Shown here one piece after another: positions 9,071 to 18,494 of a stretch of 64,000 bases of DNA. This stretch comes from Bdellovibrionaceae bacterium UBA1609. GTDB lineage: Bacteria; Bdellovibrionota; Bdellovibrionia; Bdellovibrionales; UBA1609. The stretch lies in NCBI GenBank assembly GCA_002321895.1, contig DCMZ01000010.1, forward strand, positions 248,001-312,000, written 5' to 3'. Position numbers and translations under genes: made by a program. The notes beneath the pieces are model-generated. The model worked only from the letters and a program-made list of their open reading frames with translations. It did no database searches and was not told the DNA's origin. How positions within the stretch are numbered: position 1 is the first letter of the stretch; every line of letters starts with the position of its first letter.

Positions 9071-10012
9071 TCACTGCATAGCAATTCGTGCGGCTCCCAA
9101 TACCACCATATGTTCATTCAATTGAGCCACCTCTAATTGTGGCACCAAATCGTGGCCTGATCGTCTACGAGCCAACAATTGCTCCAGCCTCACCTCAGTG
9201 GCCTTTAGCCAATAGTGATGACTCGCAGAGAATCCCCCCGCGAAAACCACTTTTTCGGGAGCAAAGAGCACAACGAAACTGGCAATGGCTTGAGCCATCA
9301 TCTCAGAATATTCAGTAAAAGCATTGAGTGCTGCCGTCTCTCCTGCTTCCGCACGGCGCATGACCTCCTGCCCTTTTACATAATCTTCCCCAATGGACTT
9401 TGCATATCGTGTGCAAAACCCCACACCAGAAAGATAGGCTTCGGCACAGCCGTAGTTTCCACAGCCACACAAAGCTGTTTTATCAGAACAATTCAAAATT
9501 ATATGACCACCTTCAGGATGAAGATGTCTCCCCGCTCTTACCAGCTGACCATTGGCTATGACACCAACCCCTAAACCTGTTCCCAATGTGAGCATCAGTA
9601 GATTGTCAGTGCCTTTCCCTTCGCCTACCCAGTGATTGGAGAGCACTGCGGCGGCTGCATCATTTTCTAACTGTACGGGCAGTTTTAAACCATCGGAAAG
9701 AATTTGTGCGATGGGTACCACTCCCCAACTTTTTCCAACTGTCACTAAATTGGTAGGATCCAAAAGCTCACCCCGACCCGGATCCAAAGGACCAGCTGAT
9801 GCCATAGCTACTTTTTGAATTTGCGGATATTTTTGTAATATTGGCTGTGCCAACTGAATCAACTGATCCAATACAACGTTCATTCCCTGATCTTTTTTTA
9901 CTAATTCTTTTTGAAGATCTAAAATGTTTCCGCGGCCATCTATGGCCGCGGCAATCATCTTTGTGCCTCCTAAATCATAGGCAAGCACCACCTCATTCGA
10001 GGTGTCAGTCAT
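9071..10012 (-). CDS. ROK family sugar kinase (probable glucokinase)
   Basis: A 313-residue cytoplasmic kinase. It has the ATP phosphate motif DLGGTK (13-18), catalytic Asp118 in LENDAAAA, the second phosphate motif LTLGTGLGVG (about 141-150), substrate-binding HPEGGH (165-170) and the ROK zinc motif CGCGNYGC (182-189) with His170. The Glu and His in EGGH fit glucose or fructose kinases of this family. It overlaps the stop of the glucoamylase gene by 8 bases and so follows it in one operon. It can phosphorylate the glucose that the glucoamylase releases and the neighbouring symporter imports. Glucokinase is an inference from context; an N-acetylglucosamine or fructose substrate is possible. 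Confidence 0.88.
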   Translation of the reverse strand: MTDTSNEVVLAYDLGGTKMIAAAIDGRGNILDLQKELVKKDQGMNVVLDQLIQLAQPILQKYPQIQKVAMASAGPLDPGRGELLDPTNLVTVGKSWGVVPIAQILSDGLKLPVQLENDAAAAVLSNHWVGEGKGTDNLLMLTLGTGLGVGVIANGQLVRAGRHLHPEGGHIILNCSDKTALCGCGNYGCAEAYLSGVGFCTRYAKSIGEDYVKGQEVMRRAEAGETAALNAFTEYSEMMAQAIASFVVLFAPEKVVFAGGFSASHHYWLKATEVRLEQLLARRRSGHDLVPQLEVAQLNEHMVVLGAARIAMQ

Positions 10013-11384
10013 TATGTAAATCTCTTAGAGCTTGATAGCTGGTGATAAAAGCAGCGTAACTCCAAGTCAAATCTCTAGCGGAAAGCATGTAACCGCTGTC
10101 ACGATCAAACTGCTCCCAGAGATTTCCACTTGAATTGGTGTGTTTGCGAACTCTTTTAAAATATTTAATGGCTTCGGCATGGAGTTCAGACAAAATCATT
10201 CTAAACTCTGAATCCGAGCTAGTAATCACTCGGCTTGGCACCTTTGCCTTTTGACCCATAAGAGCCTGATAGAAAGTATAATTTTTTGGTGAAATAGATA
10301 TTTGCCCTTTTTCTTGAATCACTTTAGCTAACTTTAAATGATGTTCCGCAATGGCCAAAGTGGTTAGGAACCACGGATTTCCTCCAAAGTACACATCCTC
10401 CGGATATCTACCAAAACTTACACCCACACCCTGAGCTTCATAGTTACGGTTGATCCGGTAGATGCTAGCAAAACTTTCTTTCAAGTGGAAAATGGTAGAT
10501 AGCAACATATTATCATCTAATGATTTAGAGTGATGACTTCCCTGCGTGTGCAAGAATGCTAAAATCGTTGCCGTATCCAATCCAGAATCTTTGTACCAAA
10601 GGCCTTCCACGCGATCGATATTTTCAACGATATAAGGGCGATTGGTATTGTAGTGATGGAGAATCACTTGGTCTAAACCATGAGCTTGATTACGATAGTA
10701 CTGAGCCGCACCACCATCTCCCAGAATTTGAGCAAGATCTGCTCCTTCCAAAAGTGCCTGTCGCTGAACCATTTTCGTATAAAAGTGCTGACCTTTTACC
10801 TCTTCCCATAAATCAAAAGAAGGAACCCGCCAGTTGTGAGCCACATATTCAAGATCTTTTTTGATCACACCCAATGCTGGAATGGAACCAGAATAAAGCC
10901 TTTGTCTCACATACTCAGAACGACCTTGCTCCATAAGCTGTCTCGCCCATCGAGTTAAAGTCAAAGCCCGCAATGCAGGTCCATCATTTTGAGGTCGTCC
11001 CCAAGGACCATCATAGGGTCGCCCATCCACATAATATTTAGGTTCACCCAATCCGACGGGTGAAAAAAGATTTTGGTTGAGTTCGGTTTTTTCAACAAAC
11101 CGATAAAGAGTTTCCCCTCGATTCGCAGGCACATTGGATCCCCGGTCCAAAACCACCTGCATCACTAATGCTGCATCTCGAACCCAATGAAACCAATAAT
11201 CTGGCTCTTCCCGAGATGGAGAAGCGATCACAGTACCTGGATGTGTACCCTCCGGACCGATATTGTTAAACAGTTTCTCTATGGAAACTTGGTTTTGTCG
11301 TTCCAACCAGTTGCTAAATTGATCAGCAAAAGTAACTGAAGTAAAACAAAACGCCATAACGAATGAAAAAAGACTTCGCAACAT
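10005..11384 (-). CDS. Exported GH15 glucoamylase-like glycoside hydrolase
   Basis: A 459-residue exported enzyme with signal peptide MLRSLFSFVMAFCFTSVTFA. It is an alpha/alpha-barrel of family GH15, which releases glucose from the non-reducing end of starch or maltodextrin. Signatures: YWFHWVRDAAL (substrate-binding Arg-Asp), FDLWEEVKGQHFY with the general-acid Glu (about 194/195), and near the C-terminus NLWEQFDRDSGYM, whose Glu (about 424) is the general base, then ARDLTWSYAAF. I chose ATG 11384 because AGGGGG lies 4 bases upstream; an upstream ATG at 11405 lacks a site. It precedes the ROK kinase in one operon and diverges from a sugar symporter, a compact glucan-use module. Confidence 0.88.
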   Translation of the reverse strand: MLRSLFSFVMAFCFTSVTFADQFSNWLERQNQVSIEKLFNNIGPEGTHPGTVIASPSREEPDYWFHWVRDAALVMQVVLDRGSNVPANRGETLYRFVEKTELNQNLFSPVGLGEPKYYVDGRPYDGPWGRPQNDGPALRALTLTRWARQLMEQGRSEYVRQRLYSGSIPALGVIKKDLEYVAHNWRVPSFDLWEEVKGQHFYTKMVQRQALLEGADLAQILGDGGAAQYYRNQAHGLDQVILHHYNTNRPYIVENIDRVEGLWYKDSGLDTATILAFLHTQGSHHSKSLDDNMLLSTIFHLKESFASIYRINRNYEAQGVGVSFGRYPEDVYFGGNPWFLTTLAIAEHHLKLAKVIQEKGQISISPKNYTFYQALMGQKAKVPSRVITSSDSEFRMILSELHAEAIKYFKRVRKHTNSSGNLWEQFDRDSGYMLSARDLTWSYAAFITSYQALRDLHND

Positions 11385-11446
11385 GATACCCCCTGTGCCA
11401 TACATGTGGGCTCTAACTTAACCCTAATATCACAATGAGGACAATA

Positions 11447-12997
11447 ATGACTTTAGGCACCATAGATTATTTGATCATCTTCACCTATTTGATTTTCACT
11501 TTGGGTCTCGGCTTGTGGTTTGCGAAGAAAGAAGATAGTGGCGGTGCTGACTTTTTTGTGGCCGGCCGATCACTGGGCTGGTTTGCCGTGGGAGCCTCTT
11601 TATTTGCCTCCAACATTTCGAGCGAACATATCATCGGACTCGCAACAGATGGCTTTCGAACTGGCCTCGCCGTTGGGAACTATGAATGGGGCGCATGTAT
11701 TATACTAATTATTTTAGGGGCTGTTTTTGTCCCCTTCTATGTTGGGTCTGCCATACGAACCATGCCGGAGTTTCTTGAACGCCGGTATGGCAAAGGGGCC
11801 AAATTTTACCTATCTATTATTACAATAGTAGCAAACGTGTTAGTTCGCATTAGCGTGGCACTCTTTGCTGCAGGCTTAGTCATCGAAAAAATCTTTAGCG
11901 TAAATATGTGGGTCGGAATTGTTTTACTCTCCATAGTCACTTTGGTTTATACAGCCTACGGCGGTTTAAAAGCCGTGGTTTACACCGATTCCTTGCAGGC
12001 CGTGATCCTGTTAGTTGGTACAATGATTCTCTCTTACACGGCTCTTTCTCAAGTCGGAGGATGGGAGGTATTAACCAGTCAAGTCAGCGCTATGGATCTA
12101 GATATGGTAAGGCCAATGGATGATCCCGAAATGCCTTGGCTGGGACTCGTACTAGGAGTTCCTGTTCTGGGGATATGGTATTGGTGTACCGATCAGGTGA
12201 TTGTACAAAGAGTACTTGGAGCAAAAAGCATTCATGATGCTCGAATGGGGTGTTTATTTGCCTCCGTTTTAAAAATTCTTCCTGTTTTCTTTTTTGTATT
12301 ACCGGGTCTTTGTGGACGAATCCTATTTCCTGAAGCAGACGCTGCGGATATCTTCCCTACATTAGTTCAAAATCTATTGCCGGTAGGCCTTAAAGGATTA
12401 CTCGCAGCCGCATTGATTGCTGCTCTAATGAGCTCTATAGATTCCACACTGAACTCTACCGGAACGCTGGTTTCTTTGGATATCTACAAACACTTAAAAC
12501 CAAATGCTTCCGACAAGTCTCTTTTGGCCGTTGGCCGAAACACCACAATGATTGTTATGGTTTTTGGAATATTGTGGGTGATGGTCGTTATGCGAGCTGA
12601 AAGTTTGTTCCAATATCTCCAACAAGTTCAAGCAGCACTTAGCCCCGCTATCGCGGCTAGCTTTCTAATAGGTGTTTTTTGGAAACGCGCTAACCACGCT
12701 GGGGCCTTATCGGCTCTCATAGGCGGGCTCGTAATTGGCGTCTTGTTCCTCATTCTGGACCCCTTCGGATCCTTCCTTATTGGTGCCGGTGTGAACTTCG
12801 CCATTTCCATTGCGATCCTCGTTATAGTATCGCTTATGACAGAAGCTCCTGATCCTGAAAAAATTAAGTCACTCACTTGGTCACAGGCTAGCCAAGTAAT
12901 AAATGGCGAAGTTACCGCCAACCAGCAGGTGGCTTTTAGGCTTATGAGCGCTGGCTTGATAGCCGTAATGGTTTTTCTCTGGTGGAGTTTTTCATAA
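11447..12997 (+). CDS. Sodium:solute symporter, SGLT-like (probable sugar uptake)
   Basis: A polytopic transporter of about 516 residues (some 14 membrane helices) in the sodium:solute symporter family. Diagnostic stretches include ADFFVAGRSLGWFAVGASLF, NISSEHIIGLATDGF, YTAYGGLKAVVYTDSLQ (the SSS signature) and LMSSIDSTLNSTGTLVS. They resemble the Vibrio sodium/galactose transporter vSGLT. The ATG at 11447 has GAGG six bases ahead; an ATG at 11435 coincides with that site and is less likely. The gene diverges from the glucoamylase-glucokinase operon across only about 60 bases, so glucose uptake is the natural reading, although the sugar is not proven. Confidence 0.9.
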   Translation: MTLGTIDYLIIFTYLIFTLGLGLWFAKKEDSGGADFFVAGRSLGWFAVGASLFASNISSEHIIGLATDGFRTGLAVGNYEWGACIILIILGAVFVPFYVGSAIRTMPEFLERRYGKGAKFYLSIITIVANVLVRISVALFAAGLVIEKIFSVNMWVGIVLLSIVTLVYTAYGGLKAVVYTDSLQAVILLVGTMILSYTALSQVGGWEVLTSQVSAMDLDMVRPMDDPEMPWLGLVLGVPVLGIWYWCTDQVIVQRVLGAKSIHDARMGCLFASVLKILPVFFFVLPGLCGRILFPEADAADIFPTLVQNLLPVGLKGLLAAALIAALMSSIDSTLNSTGTLVSLDIYKHLKPNASDKSLLAVGRNTTMIVMVFGILWVMVVMRAESLFQYLQQVQAALSPAIAASFLIGVFWKRANHAGALSALIGGLVIGVLFLILDPFGSFLIGAGVNFAISIAILVIVSLMTEAPDPEKIKSLTWSQASQVINGEVTANQQVAFRLMSAGLIAVMVFLWWSFS

Positions 12998-13007
12998 TTG
13001 ACCCTCA

Positions 13008-13037
13008 TCAAGGCTTCTCTTAGTTGAGAGGCCTTGA
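13008..13037. terminator. Strong hairpin after the symporter gene (terminator-like, no T-run)
   Basis: Arms TCAAGGCTTCTC and GAGAGGCCTTGA form a 12-bp stem with one G-U pair and a 6-base loop, 11 bases after the symporter stop. There is no T-run on either strand, so it may stabilise the 3' end of the mRNA or act as a weak terminator. Confidence 0.5.
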
Positions 13038-13102
13038 ATGATTGGACAACATACACTAAATCCACTAGGAATAGTGATTCATCCAAATTGTAAAGGAAAA
13101 AT

Positions 13103-14467
13103 ATGAGTCAATACCGAAGTAAACCTACGGACACCGCGGGTATGCCTCCTGGCGTACCTTTTATAGTTGGAAACGAAGCTGCAGAGAGATTTAGCTATTA
13201 CGGTATGCGTACTATTTTGGTCGTATTCATGACTAAATATCTTATGACAGCATCAGGAGCTGACGACCACATGACTCCGGAGGAGGCAAAAACTTGGTAC
13301 CATACCTGGTCTACAGCCGTCTATTTCACTCCCATTTTTGGAGCCCTAATTGCTGATTGGTTTTTAGGAAAATACAAAACCATCATAACTTTATCTATTG
13401 TTTACTGCCTTGGCCATATTGCCTTGGCCATGGATGAAACCAGAACCGGCTTGGCTGTTGGACTTACTTTGATAGCCATTGGCTCCGGAGGAATCAAGCC
13501 CTGCGTATCTGCTCATGTGGGTGATCAGTTTGGGCCTAAAAACAAAGACCTCATAAGTAAAGTATTTAGTTGGTTCTACTTTTCTATCAACTTGGGATCG
13601 GTTGTCTCCACCATCCTGACCCCCTGGCTGCTTGATGCCTATGGCCCCAGTGTGGCGTTTGGTGTTCCTGGTGCACTGATGATTATAGCCACCATAGTAT
13701 TTTGGATGGGCAGAAACTCTTTTATTCATATACCCGCTGGTGGAAAAGAATTTATCAAACAAAGTTTTAGTGGTGAAGGTCTGCAGGCCATTCTTAAATT
13801 GCTTATCATCTACGCCTTTGTCGCGTTTTTTTGGGCCCTCTACGATCAAACAGGAAGTGCATGGGTTCTACAGGCTCAGCAAATGGACAGAATGTTTATG
13901 GGCTACGAAATTTTACCCTCACAACTTCAGGCCGTGAACCCATTTCTGATTTTAGTATTTATCCCTCTATTTTACGGCTATCTCTATCCAGCTATAGACA
14001 AACATGTGTTTAAACTCAATCCACTGCGAAAAATCGGTATAGGCTTATTTGTAACGGGCTTTGCGTTTGTTGTAACCTCTTATACAGAGATGCTTATCGA
14101 AGCGGGCCAAACTCCGAGCTTTTGGTGGCAGATTTTAGGCTATATCATCATCACTGCCGGAGAAGTGATGGTTTCCATTACCGCACTAGAATTTTCTTAC
14201 ACCCAAGCCCCCCACACAATGAAATCCATAATTATGGCCATCTTCCTATGCTCAGTAAGTATGGGTAATGCCTTCACAGCGGCCGTCAACTTTTTCATTC
14301 AAAATGAAGATGGAAGTGTCGCCCTTCAGGGCTCCAGCTACTATTGGTTTTTTACTGTGGTCATGTTTGTTGTGGCTATACTCTATGTTTTTGTCTCCCG
14401 CTTCTACCAAGAAAAATCTTATATTCATGGAGAATCGGTTCTCGCAGAAGAGGGATCTCCAAGCTAA
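13103..14467 (+). CDS. POT family proton-coupled peptide transporter
   Basis: A 454-residue inner-membrane transporter of the PTR2/POT family (major facilitator superfamily), which imports di- and tripeptides with protons. The first helix has the family motif NEAAERFSYYG (about 24-34), whose ExxER residues couple to protons. FSWFYFSINLGSVVS and the conserved GAALIADWFLGKYKT-like loop (here FGALIADWFLGKYKT) follow. AAAGGAA lies just ahead of ATG. The gene stands alone between two hairpins; uptake of peptides would suit an organism living on protein. Confidence 0.93.
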   Translation: MSQYRSKPTDTAGMPPGVPFIVGNEAAERFSYYGMRTILVVFMTKYLMTASGADDHMTPEEAKTWYHTWSTAVYFTPIFGALIADWFLGKYKTIITLSIVYCLGHIALAMDETRTGLAVGLTLIAIGSGGIKPCVSAHVGDQFGPKNKDLISKVFSWFYFSINLGSVVSTILTPWLLDAYGPSVAFGVPGALMIIATIVFWMGRNSFIHIPAGGKEFIKQSFSGEGLQAILKLLIIYAFVAFFWALYDQTGSAWVLQAQQMDRMFMGYEILPSQLQAVNPFLILVFIPLFYGYLYPAIDKHVFKLNPLRKIGIGLFVTGFAFVVTSYTEMLIEAGQTPSFWWQILGYIIITAGEVMVSITALEFSYTQAPHTMKSIIMAIFLCSVSMGNAFTAAVNFFIQNEDGSVALQGSSYYWFFTVVMFVVAILYVFVSRFYQEKSYIHGESVLAEEGSPS

Positions 14468-14519
14468 ACGGCGGGCAGATTCCGTTGATTCATCCAGAAT
14501 ATCAATCCATATAAAACGT

Positions 14520-14552
14520 CGTCGCTTCAGAGATCAGTTACGCGAAGCGACG
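14520..14552. repeat. Perfect 9-bp hairpin after the POT gene
   Basis: Arms CGTCGCTTC and GAAGCGACG with a 15-base loop, 53 bases after the POT stop. No T-run follows, so it is a structured 3' element or part of a regulatory site rather than a clear terminator. Confidence 0.5.
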
Positions 14553-14572
14553 GCTGATGCACTTACCGCTGA

Positions 14573-14590
14573 AGTGACTATTATGTCACT
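14573..14590. promoter_or_regulatory. Inverted repeat AGTGAC-N6-GTCACT ahead of lemA
   Basis: Perfect 6-bp arms around TATTAT, ending 19 bases before the lemA ATG. It could be an operator or a small hairpin near the ribosome binding site GAGGAG. No regulator can be assigned. Confidence 0.4.
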
Positions 14591-14609
14591 ACTATGAGGA
14601 GATCAAAAT

Positions 14610-15200
14610 ATGTTTAAAACAGGGTTAAAATTCGTATTGGTGCTAGGACTAGGTTTTCTACTAGCAGGTTGTGGCGTTCAATCAATACCGATGGCCAAAA
14701 ATGAAGTGGAAGCGAAGCTGGCGGAAATATCTAACCAGTATAAAAGAAGAGCTGACCTCATCCCAAATTTAGTTAAAGTGGTAAAAGGCTATGCTGAGCA
14801 AGAAAAAGAAGTCCTTATTGGAGTGACGGAAGCACGAGCCAAAGCCACACAATCTACCATTGATCCTTCAAAGGTGACCCCTCAACAGCTACAACAATTC
14901 CAACAAGCCCAAGGAGGCCTAAGCCAGGCACTCGGTCGATTGATGGTGGTTGTTGAGAAATATCCAAACTTAAAATCGGATCAAAACTTTAGGGACCTAC
15001 AGGCCCAATTAGAAGGTACGGAAAACCGAATCACCGTAGCCAGAAACCGATATATTGAAACCATTAAGAACTTTAATAACTTAGTAACGGTTTTTCCAAC
15101 CAGCCTCACCAACAGTTTGTTTTTTAAACATGAAAAAATGCCGCAATGGGAGGCTGATGCCGGCCAAGCCCCAGCGGAAGCACCGAAAGTGGAATTTTGA
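14610..15200 (+). CDS. lemA: LemA family lipoprotein
   Basis: A 196-residue protein. A lipoprotein signal ends in LLAGC (Cys21 would be lipidated), so it is membrane-anchored on the outer face. The LemA core is clear: EISNQYKRRADLIPNLVKVV and GYAEQEKEVLIGVTEARAKA, then the helical NRYIETIKNFNNLV. LemA proteins are coiled helical bundles of uncertain function, usually encoded with TPM-domain proteins, as here. A GAGGAG site precedes the ATG. The stop overlaps the next gene by 4 bases (TTGA). Confidence 0.92.
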   Translation: MFKTGLKFVLVLGLGFLLAGCGVQSIPMAKNEVEAKLAEISNQYKRRADLIPNLVKVVKGYAEQEKEVLIGVTEARAKATQSTIDPSKVTPQQLQQFQQAQGGLSQALGRLMVVVEKYPNLKSDQNFRDLQAQLEGTENRITVARNRYIETIKNFNNLVTVFPTSLTNSLFFKHEKMPQWEADAGQAPAEAPKVEF

Positions 15201-15949
15201 TCTTTTCTAATCGTCTATTTTTAATCACGATCGTTCTTTTCTCTATCTCCGCATTTGCGGATTTTACGGTGCCTCGATTACGAGGACCCGTGAATGATTA
15301 CGCTTCTGTTGTTCCCCGCCGTTCCGAAATAGAGTTGCAAAATGTCCTTTCTAAAATCAATCAGTCCGGCAAAGCGCAGCTTGCGATACTAACAGTAAAA
15401 TCCCTTGGCAATGAATCCATCGAAGAAGCCTCAATAAAGGTGGTTGACCAATGGAAACTTGGAGACAAACAAGAAGATAATGGCGTTTTAATTCTGTTAT
15501 CTACTGAAGATCGAAAAGTTAGAATAGAAGTAGGACAAGGCTTAGAGGGTGTTATCCCTGACGTGGTGGCTAAACGAATCATCGAAGATAATATGATACC
15601 GCTATTTCGTTCCGGTGACATCGCTAGTGGGTTATTTGTCGGCACTTACTTAGTGACTAAAAATATAGATAGCCAACTGGCCGAGTCCTTAGCTTCTTCT
15701 AAAACATCTTTTAAAAAGAAACGTAAAAAGGCCAGTTTATTAGACTTCATATTCGGTATCATATTTATTCTTATAATTGCTGGGTCACGGTCCGGAATTT
15801 TCTTTGCATTGCCTTTTCTAGGTGGGGGTCGTCGCTATCGCGGAGGCGGTGGCTTCGGCGGCGGCTTCGGTGGCGGTGGTTTCGGTGGCGGTGGTTTCGG
15901 TGGTGGCGGCGGCGGTTTTTCGGGCGGTGGCGCATCAGGAGGATGGTAA
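15197..15949 (+). CDS. TPM domain protein with glycine-rich tail (YgcG-like)
   Basis: A 250-residue protein: signal peptide (to about Ala21, SISAFA), a periplasmic TPM domain at roughly 25-155 (PVNDYASVVP, DNGVLILLSTEDRKVRIEVG, VIPDVVAKRIIEDNM), one membrane helix (about 182-202), and a Gly-rich tail ending SGGGASGGW, typical of this family. The start is TTG at 15197, overlapping the lemA stop. TPM proteins have been linked to photosystem repair or phosphatase activity in other organisms, but their role in LemA operons is unsettled. The gene sits in a lemA-TPM-TPM operon with no gaps. Confidence 0.9.
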   Translation: MIFSNRLFLITIVLFSISAFADFTVPRLRGPVNDYASVVPRRSEIELQNVLSKINQSGKAQLAILTVKSLGNESIEEASIKVVDQWKLGDKQEDNGVLILLSTEDRKVRIEVGQGLEGVIPDVVAKRIIEDNMIPLFRSGDIASGLFVGTYLVTKNIDSQLAESLASSKTSFKKKRKKASLLDFIFGIIFILIIAGSRSGIFFALPFLGGGRRYRGGGGFGGGFGGGGFGGGGFGGGGGGFSGGGASGGW

Positions 15950-16614
15950 TGAAAAACGATAGTTTCAGACCAAAATGGTCAGAAAACTGGTTAACAGATC
16001 CTCAACTAGACCAAATCAGTGAAGCTGTAAAGATAGCGGAATCTACAACTTCAGCAGAAATTGTTCCTATACTGGTTCGCGGTTCGTCAACCACTGGCCA
16101 TGTTCCATTGCTTTTAGCTGCTCTACAACTGGTGATTATTTCCAGCTTGGGTTTGGATTTTTTTGAATATCTCATATTTGAAAACCTTTACTTCAATCTC
16201 TTTCTGGTATTTATAGCACTACTATTTTTTACGGGCATACTTTCTAAATCCGACTGGATATGTCGACTTTTGACTCCAGCAGAAGATCAAAGAAAACAGG
16301 TGGAACTCAGGGCTACATTGGAGTTCTATAACTGCGAAACCCATACCACTCGCCACAATACAGGAATTATGATTTTTGTTTCTCTCTTAGAGCGTCAAGT
16401 GGTCGTGCTCGCTGATCATGCGATCAGCAAAATCAATCCCCCTGAAACTTGGCAAAATATTGTCAACGACATAGTAAAAAGCATTAAGCAAAAGGATCTG
16501 GCGGCAGGAATTGTAGCCGGCATTGAAGACTGTGGAAAAATACTAGATAAAGATTTCCCCATTGAAGAAGACGATACAAATGAACTCTCCAACCAGATTT
16601 TAATTCGTGACTGA
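15949..16614 (+). CDS. Second TPM domain membrane protein
   Basis: A 221-residue protein with a TPM-like region split by two membrane helices (about 62-105). SEAVKIAESTTSAEIVPILV at the start and TGIMIFVSLLERQVVVLADH further on are the family's alternating strands, and IVKSIKQKDLAAGIVAGIEDCG closes the domain. I chose ATG 15949 because AGGAGG is 6 bases ahead; it overlaps the previous stop codon as TAATG. An ATG at 15943 lies too close to that site. It is the third gene of the lemA operon. Confidence 0.85.
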   Translation: MKNDSFRPKWSENWLTDPQLDQISEAVKIAESTTSAEIVPILVRGSSTTGHVPLLLAALQLVIISSLGLDFFEYLIFENLYFNLFLVFIALLFFTGILSKSDWICRLLTPAEDQRKQVELRATLEFYNCETHTTRHNTGIMIFVSLLERQVVVLADHAISKINPPETWQNIVNDIVKSIKQKDLAAGIVAGIEDCGKILDKDFPIEEDDTNELSNQILIRD

Positions 16615-16638
16615 TCTCAGAAAAAGCAAAAGGCCTAT

Positions 16639-17067
16639 ATGAATCTTTTTAAACTCTTACTCCCAACTGTATTCCTCTGCACATCCCTTACAAGCTTCAG
16701 CAACAGTACAATGTTTAAACAAAATGCGAGAGCCTTGAAGGATTTGACATCTTTTTTTGAAAGCCGACCGCAGATGTTTGAATCCAGCGGCAAGGCAACA
16801 GTAATGAAGTATGTTAAAGACTATAAACCTTCAGAGCCTTTCGTGGTGATTTTGAAAGAGAAAAATGTTGTAGGAAAAACGGCATTTGGAAACAACATTC
16901 AAGGTGGAGAAGTGTATTTAGTGAATCCCAATAAAACCACGGGCCTCTTTTTTAAAGATGCACAACACATCATTTTAGAAGAGCCTGCTTGGACGCTATT
17001 CATTCAAGACAACCGACCATTACCAGAGTCCGATGTGAAAAAAATCAAGGACCTAATGGACTGGTGA
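16639..17067 (+). CDS. Small exported protein, unknown function
   Basis: A 142-residue protein with signal peptide MNLFKLLLPTVFLCTSLTSF. I do not recognise the mature part, which is mostly strands with few cysteines (KPSEPFVVILKEKNVV, GGEVYLVNPNKTTGLFF, PAWTLFIQDNRPLP). It follows the lemA operon by 24 bases on the same strand and may be its last gene, although the ribosome binding site is weak (AAAAGG further upstream). Confidence 0.65.
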   Translation: MNLFKLLLPTVFLCTSLTSFSNSTMFKQNARALKDLTSFFESRPQMFESSGKATVMKYVKDYKPSEPFVVILKEKNVVGKTAFGNNIQGGEVYLVNPNKTTGLFFKDAQHIILEEPAWTLFIQDNRPLPESDVKKIKDLMDW

Positions 17068-17229
17068 TTCCTCAAACATTTGTTAAATTTTAACCCGATT
17101 CACCTCGCCATCTTACTGTAATCACGACGCCTTTGCAGATTAGACAAAATGAACTTGGTTTAAATGTAACAGTTCTGTAAACAATTCAAGGGGAGTCCCA
17201 CCCGTCTAAAATTAGAGTATAGTTAGCTC

Positions 17230-18249
17230 ATGAATTGGAAAAATATCTGGGTAGCCCCCGCCGCATTGATAGTTTGTACGGAGCTTCATGCTCAACAATT
17301 GTGTCATCAATTATTCCAGTCCAGTTTTACAGATGGTCGATCGTGGAATACATGGGTGTCTAAAACTCCGGACGCACAGGGGTATTATCATTCTTTCAGC
17401 CAATGGGTACCTGAAAGTGTCTACTCTAATACTGGAAAAAACCTTTCTGATTACATCTCGATCTATCATCGCACTAGTAAAAACAATAAGACCTGGGAAG
17501 ATAAAGGTCCTCTCAAAATTATTGGTCTTCCAAAATCTAAAAGCAAAGGCTTAATTGGCTCCGGCCATGTGGTAGTAAATAATGGTGAATCATTTCTTTT
17601 CTATTCTTATCAAAGCAATAAAAAGGATAAAAAGCCATCTATTGTAATTGCCAAATCGGTAGATGGTATCCACTTCGAATATTTGGGTGAGGCATTAAAT
17701 ACTAACACAATTCTTAAGCACCCATTTTATCAGATGAAGAATCGCAACATAAATGGCCATCCCATCTTATCTGAGATCAAAGATCCCTTTGTTTACAGAG
17801 GGAGTGATGGCAAATGGAATATGATATTTTCTGCTACATCATTTAACCCCGAGGGTTATCCAACAAGTGCTATTGGATTTGCGACTTCATCCAATTTAAA
17901 AAAATGGAACGTTGAGAATCCATTGATCATTTCCCAGGATCCCCGATCTGAATTCGAGTTGCCACAGATTATTAATAACAATGGTACCACCATTTTAAAG
18001 GTCGCCGAAAAATTTGAAGGTGAATCCAGAATCCGTCTCTGGGCACAAAGACCACAAGACCTCTATTTTAGAGAGCTCGAAGTGGATATGAATACCATTA
18101 GCCAGGCTCAATACGGGTTCAAATTGCACAATACGGAATCAGGCTCTATCGAAGTGAGTTTTTACAACCCCATTTTAATGAGCACCACAACTCGACGAGT
18201 GCCATTGAAACTCGATTTGGAAAACTTAACAGCCTCAGTAGATTTTTGA
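17230..18249 (+). CDS. Exported five-bladed beta-propeller glycosidase-like protein (GH32/43/68 clan-type)
   Basis: A 339-residue exported protein (signal peptide to about Ala21). Its repeated aromatic strand pattern is that of five-bladed beta-propeller glycosidases: GSGHVVVNNGESFLFYS, SEIKDPFVYR with WNMIFSAT after it, GFATSSNLKKW, and FELPQIINNNGTTILKV. KDP and FELP sit where GH32/GH68/GH43 enzymes have the transition-state Asp (RDP) and the catalytic Glu. The first catalytic Asp near the N-terminus is not obvious, so activity and substrate are open. It stands alone, with about 160 and 245 bases of non-coding DNA on its sides. Confidence 0.65.
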   Translation: MNWKNIWVAPAALIVCTELHAQQLCHQLFQSSFTDGRSWNTWVSKTPDAQGYYHSFSQWVPESVYSNTGKNLSDYISIYHRTSKNNKTWEDKGPLKIIGLPKSKSKGLIGSGHVVVNNGESFLFYSYQSNKKDKKPSIVIAKSVDGIHFEYLGEALNTNTILKHPFYQMKNRNINGHPILSEIKDPFVYRGSDGKWNMIFSATSFNPEGYPTSAIGFATSSNLKKWNVENPLIISQDPRSEFELPQIINNNGTTILKVAEKFEGESRIRLWAQRPQDLYFRELEVDMNTISQAQYGFKLHNTESGSIEVSFYNPILMSTTTRRVPLKLDLENLTASVDF

Positions 18250-18494
18250 CTTTCAAGTTACAGACATCAATCAACTCAATTTTAATCACCCACCTACACT
18301 CTTAAATTATGGAAGGAAATGGATTTTAAGATCAAACAAGGATGAATTAATTGAACAGCACCTAAGCTCCTTCGATTATGAATCGCTTTCATAAACCTTT
18401 GTTATTATTTAAAGATGTTACATCCTATCGCCCCTCCCCTTTAATCCTTCGCTCTATCGTGTAGGATTATCTTATAAATTTCACAATATTTTCA

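Noticed and set aside
12628..13086. Minus-strand open frame of 152 codons over the symporter end
   Set aside because: It is antisense to a clear transporter gene, and the product resembles no protein.
13391..13849. Minus-strand open frame of 152 codons in the POT gene
   Set aside because: Antisense to conserved transporter codons; no start site.
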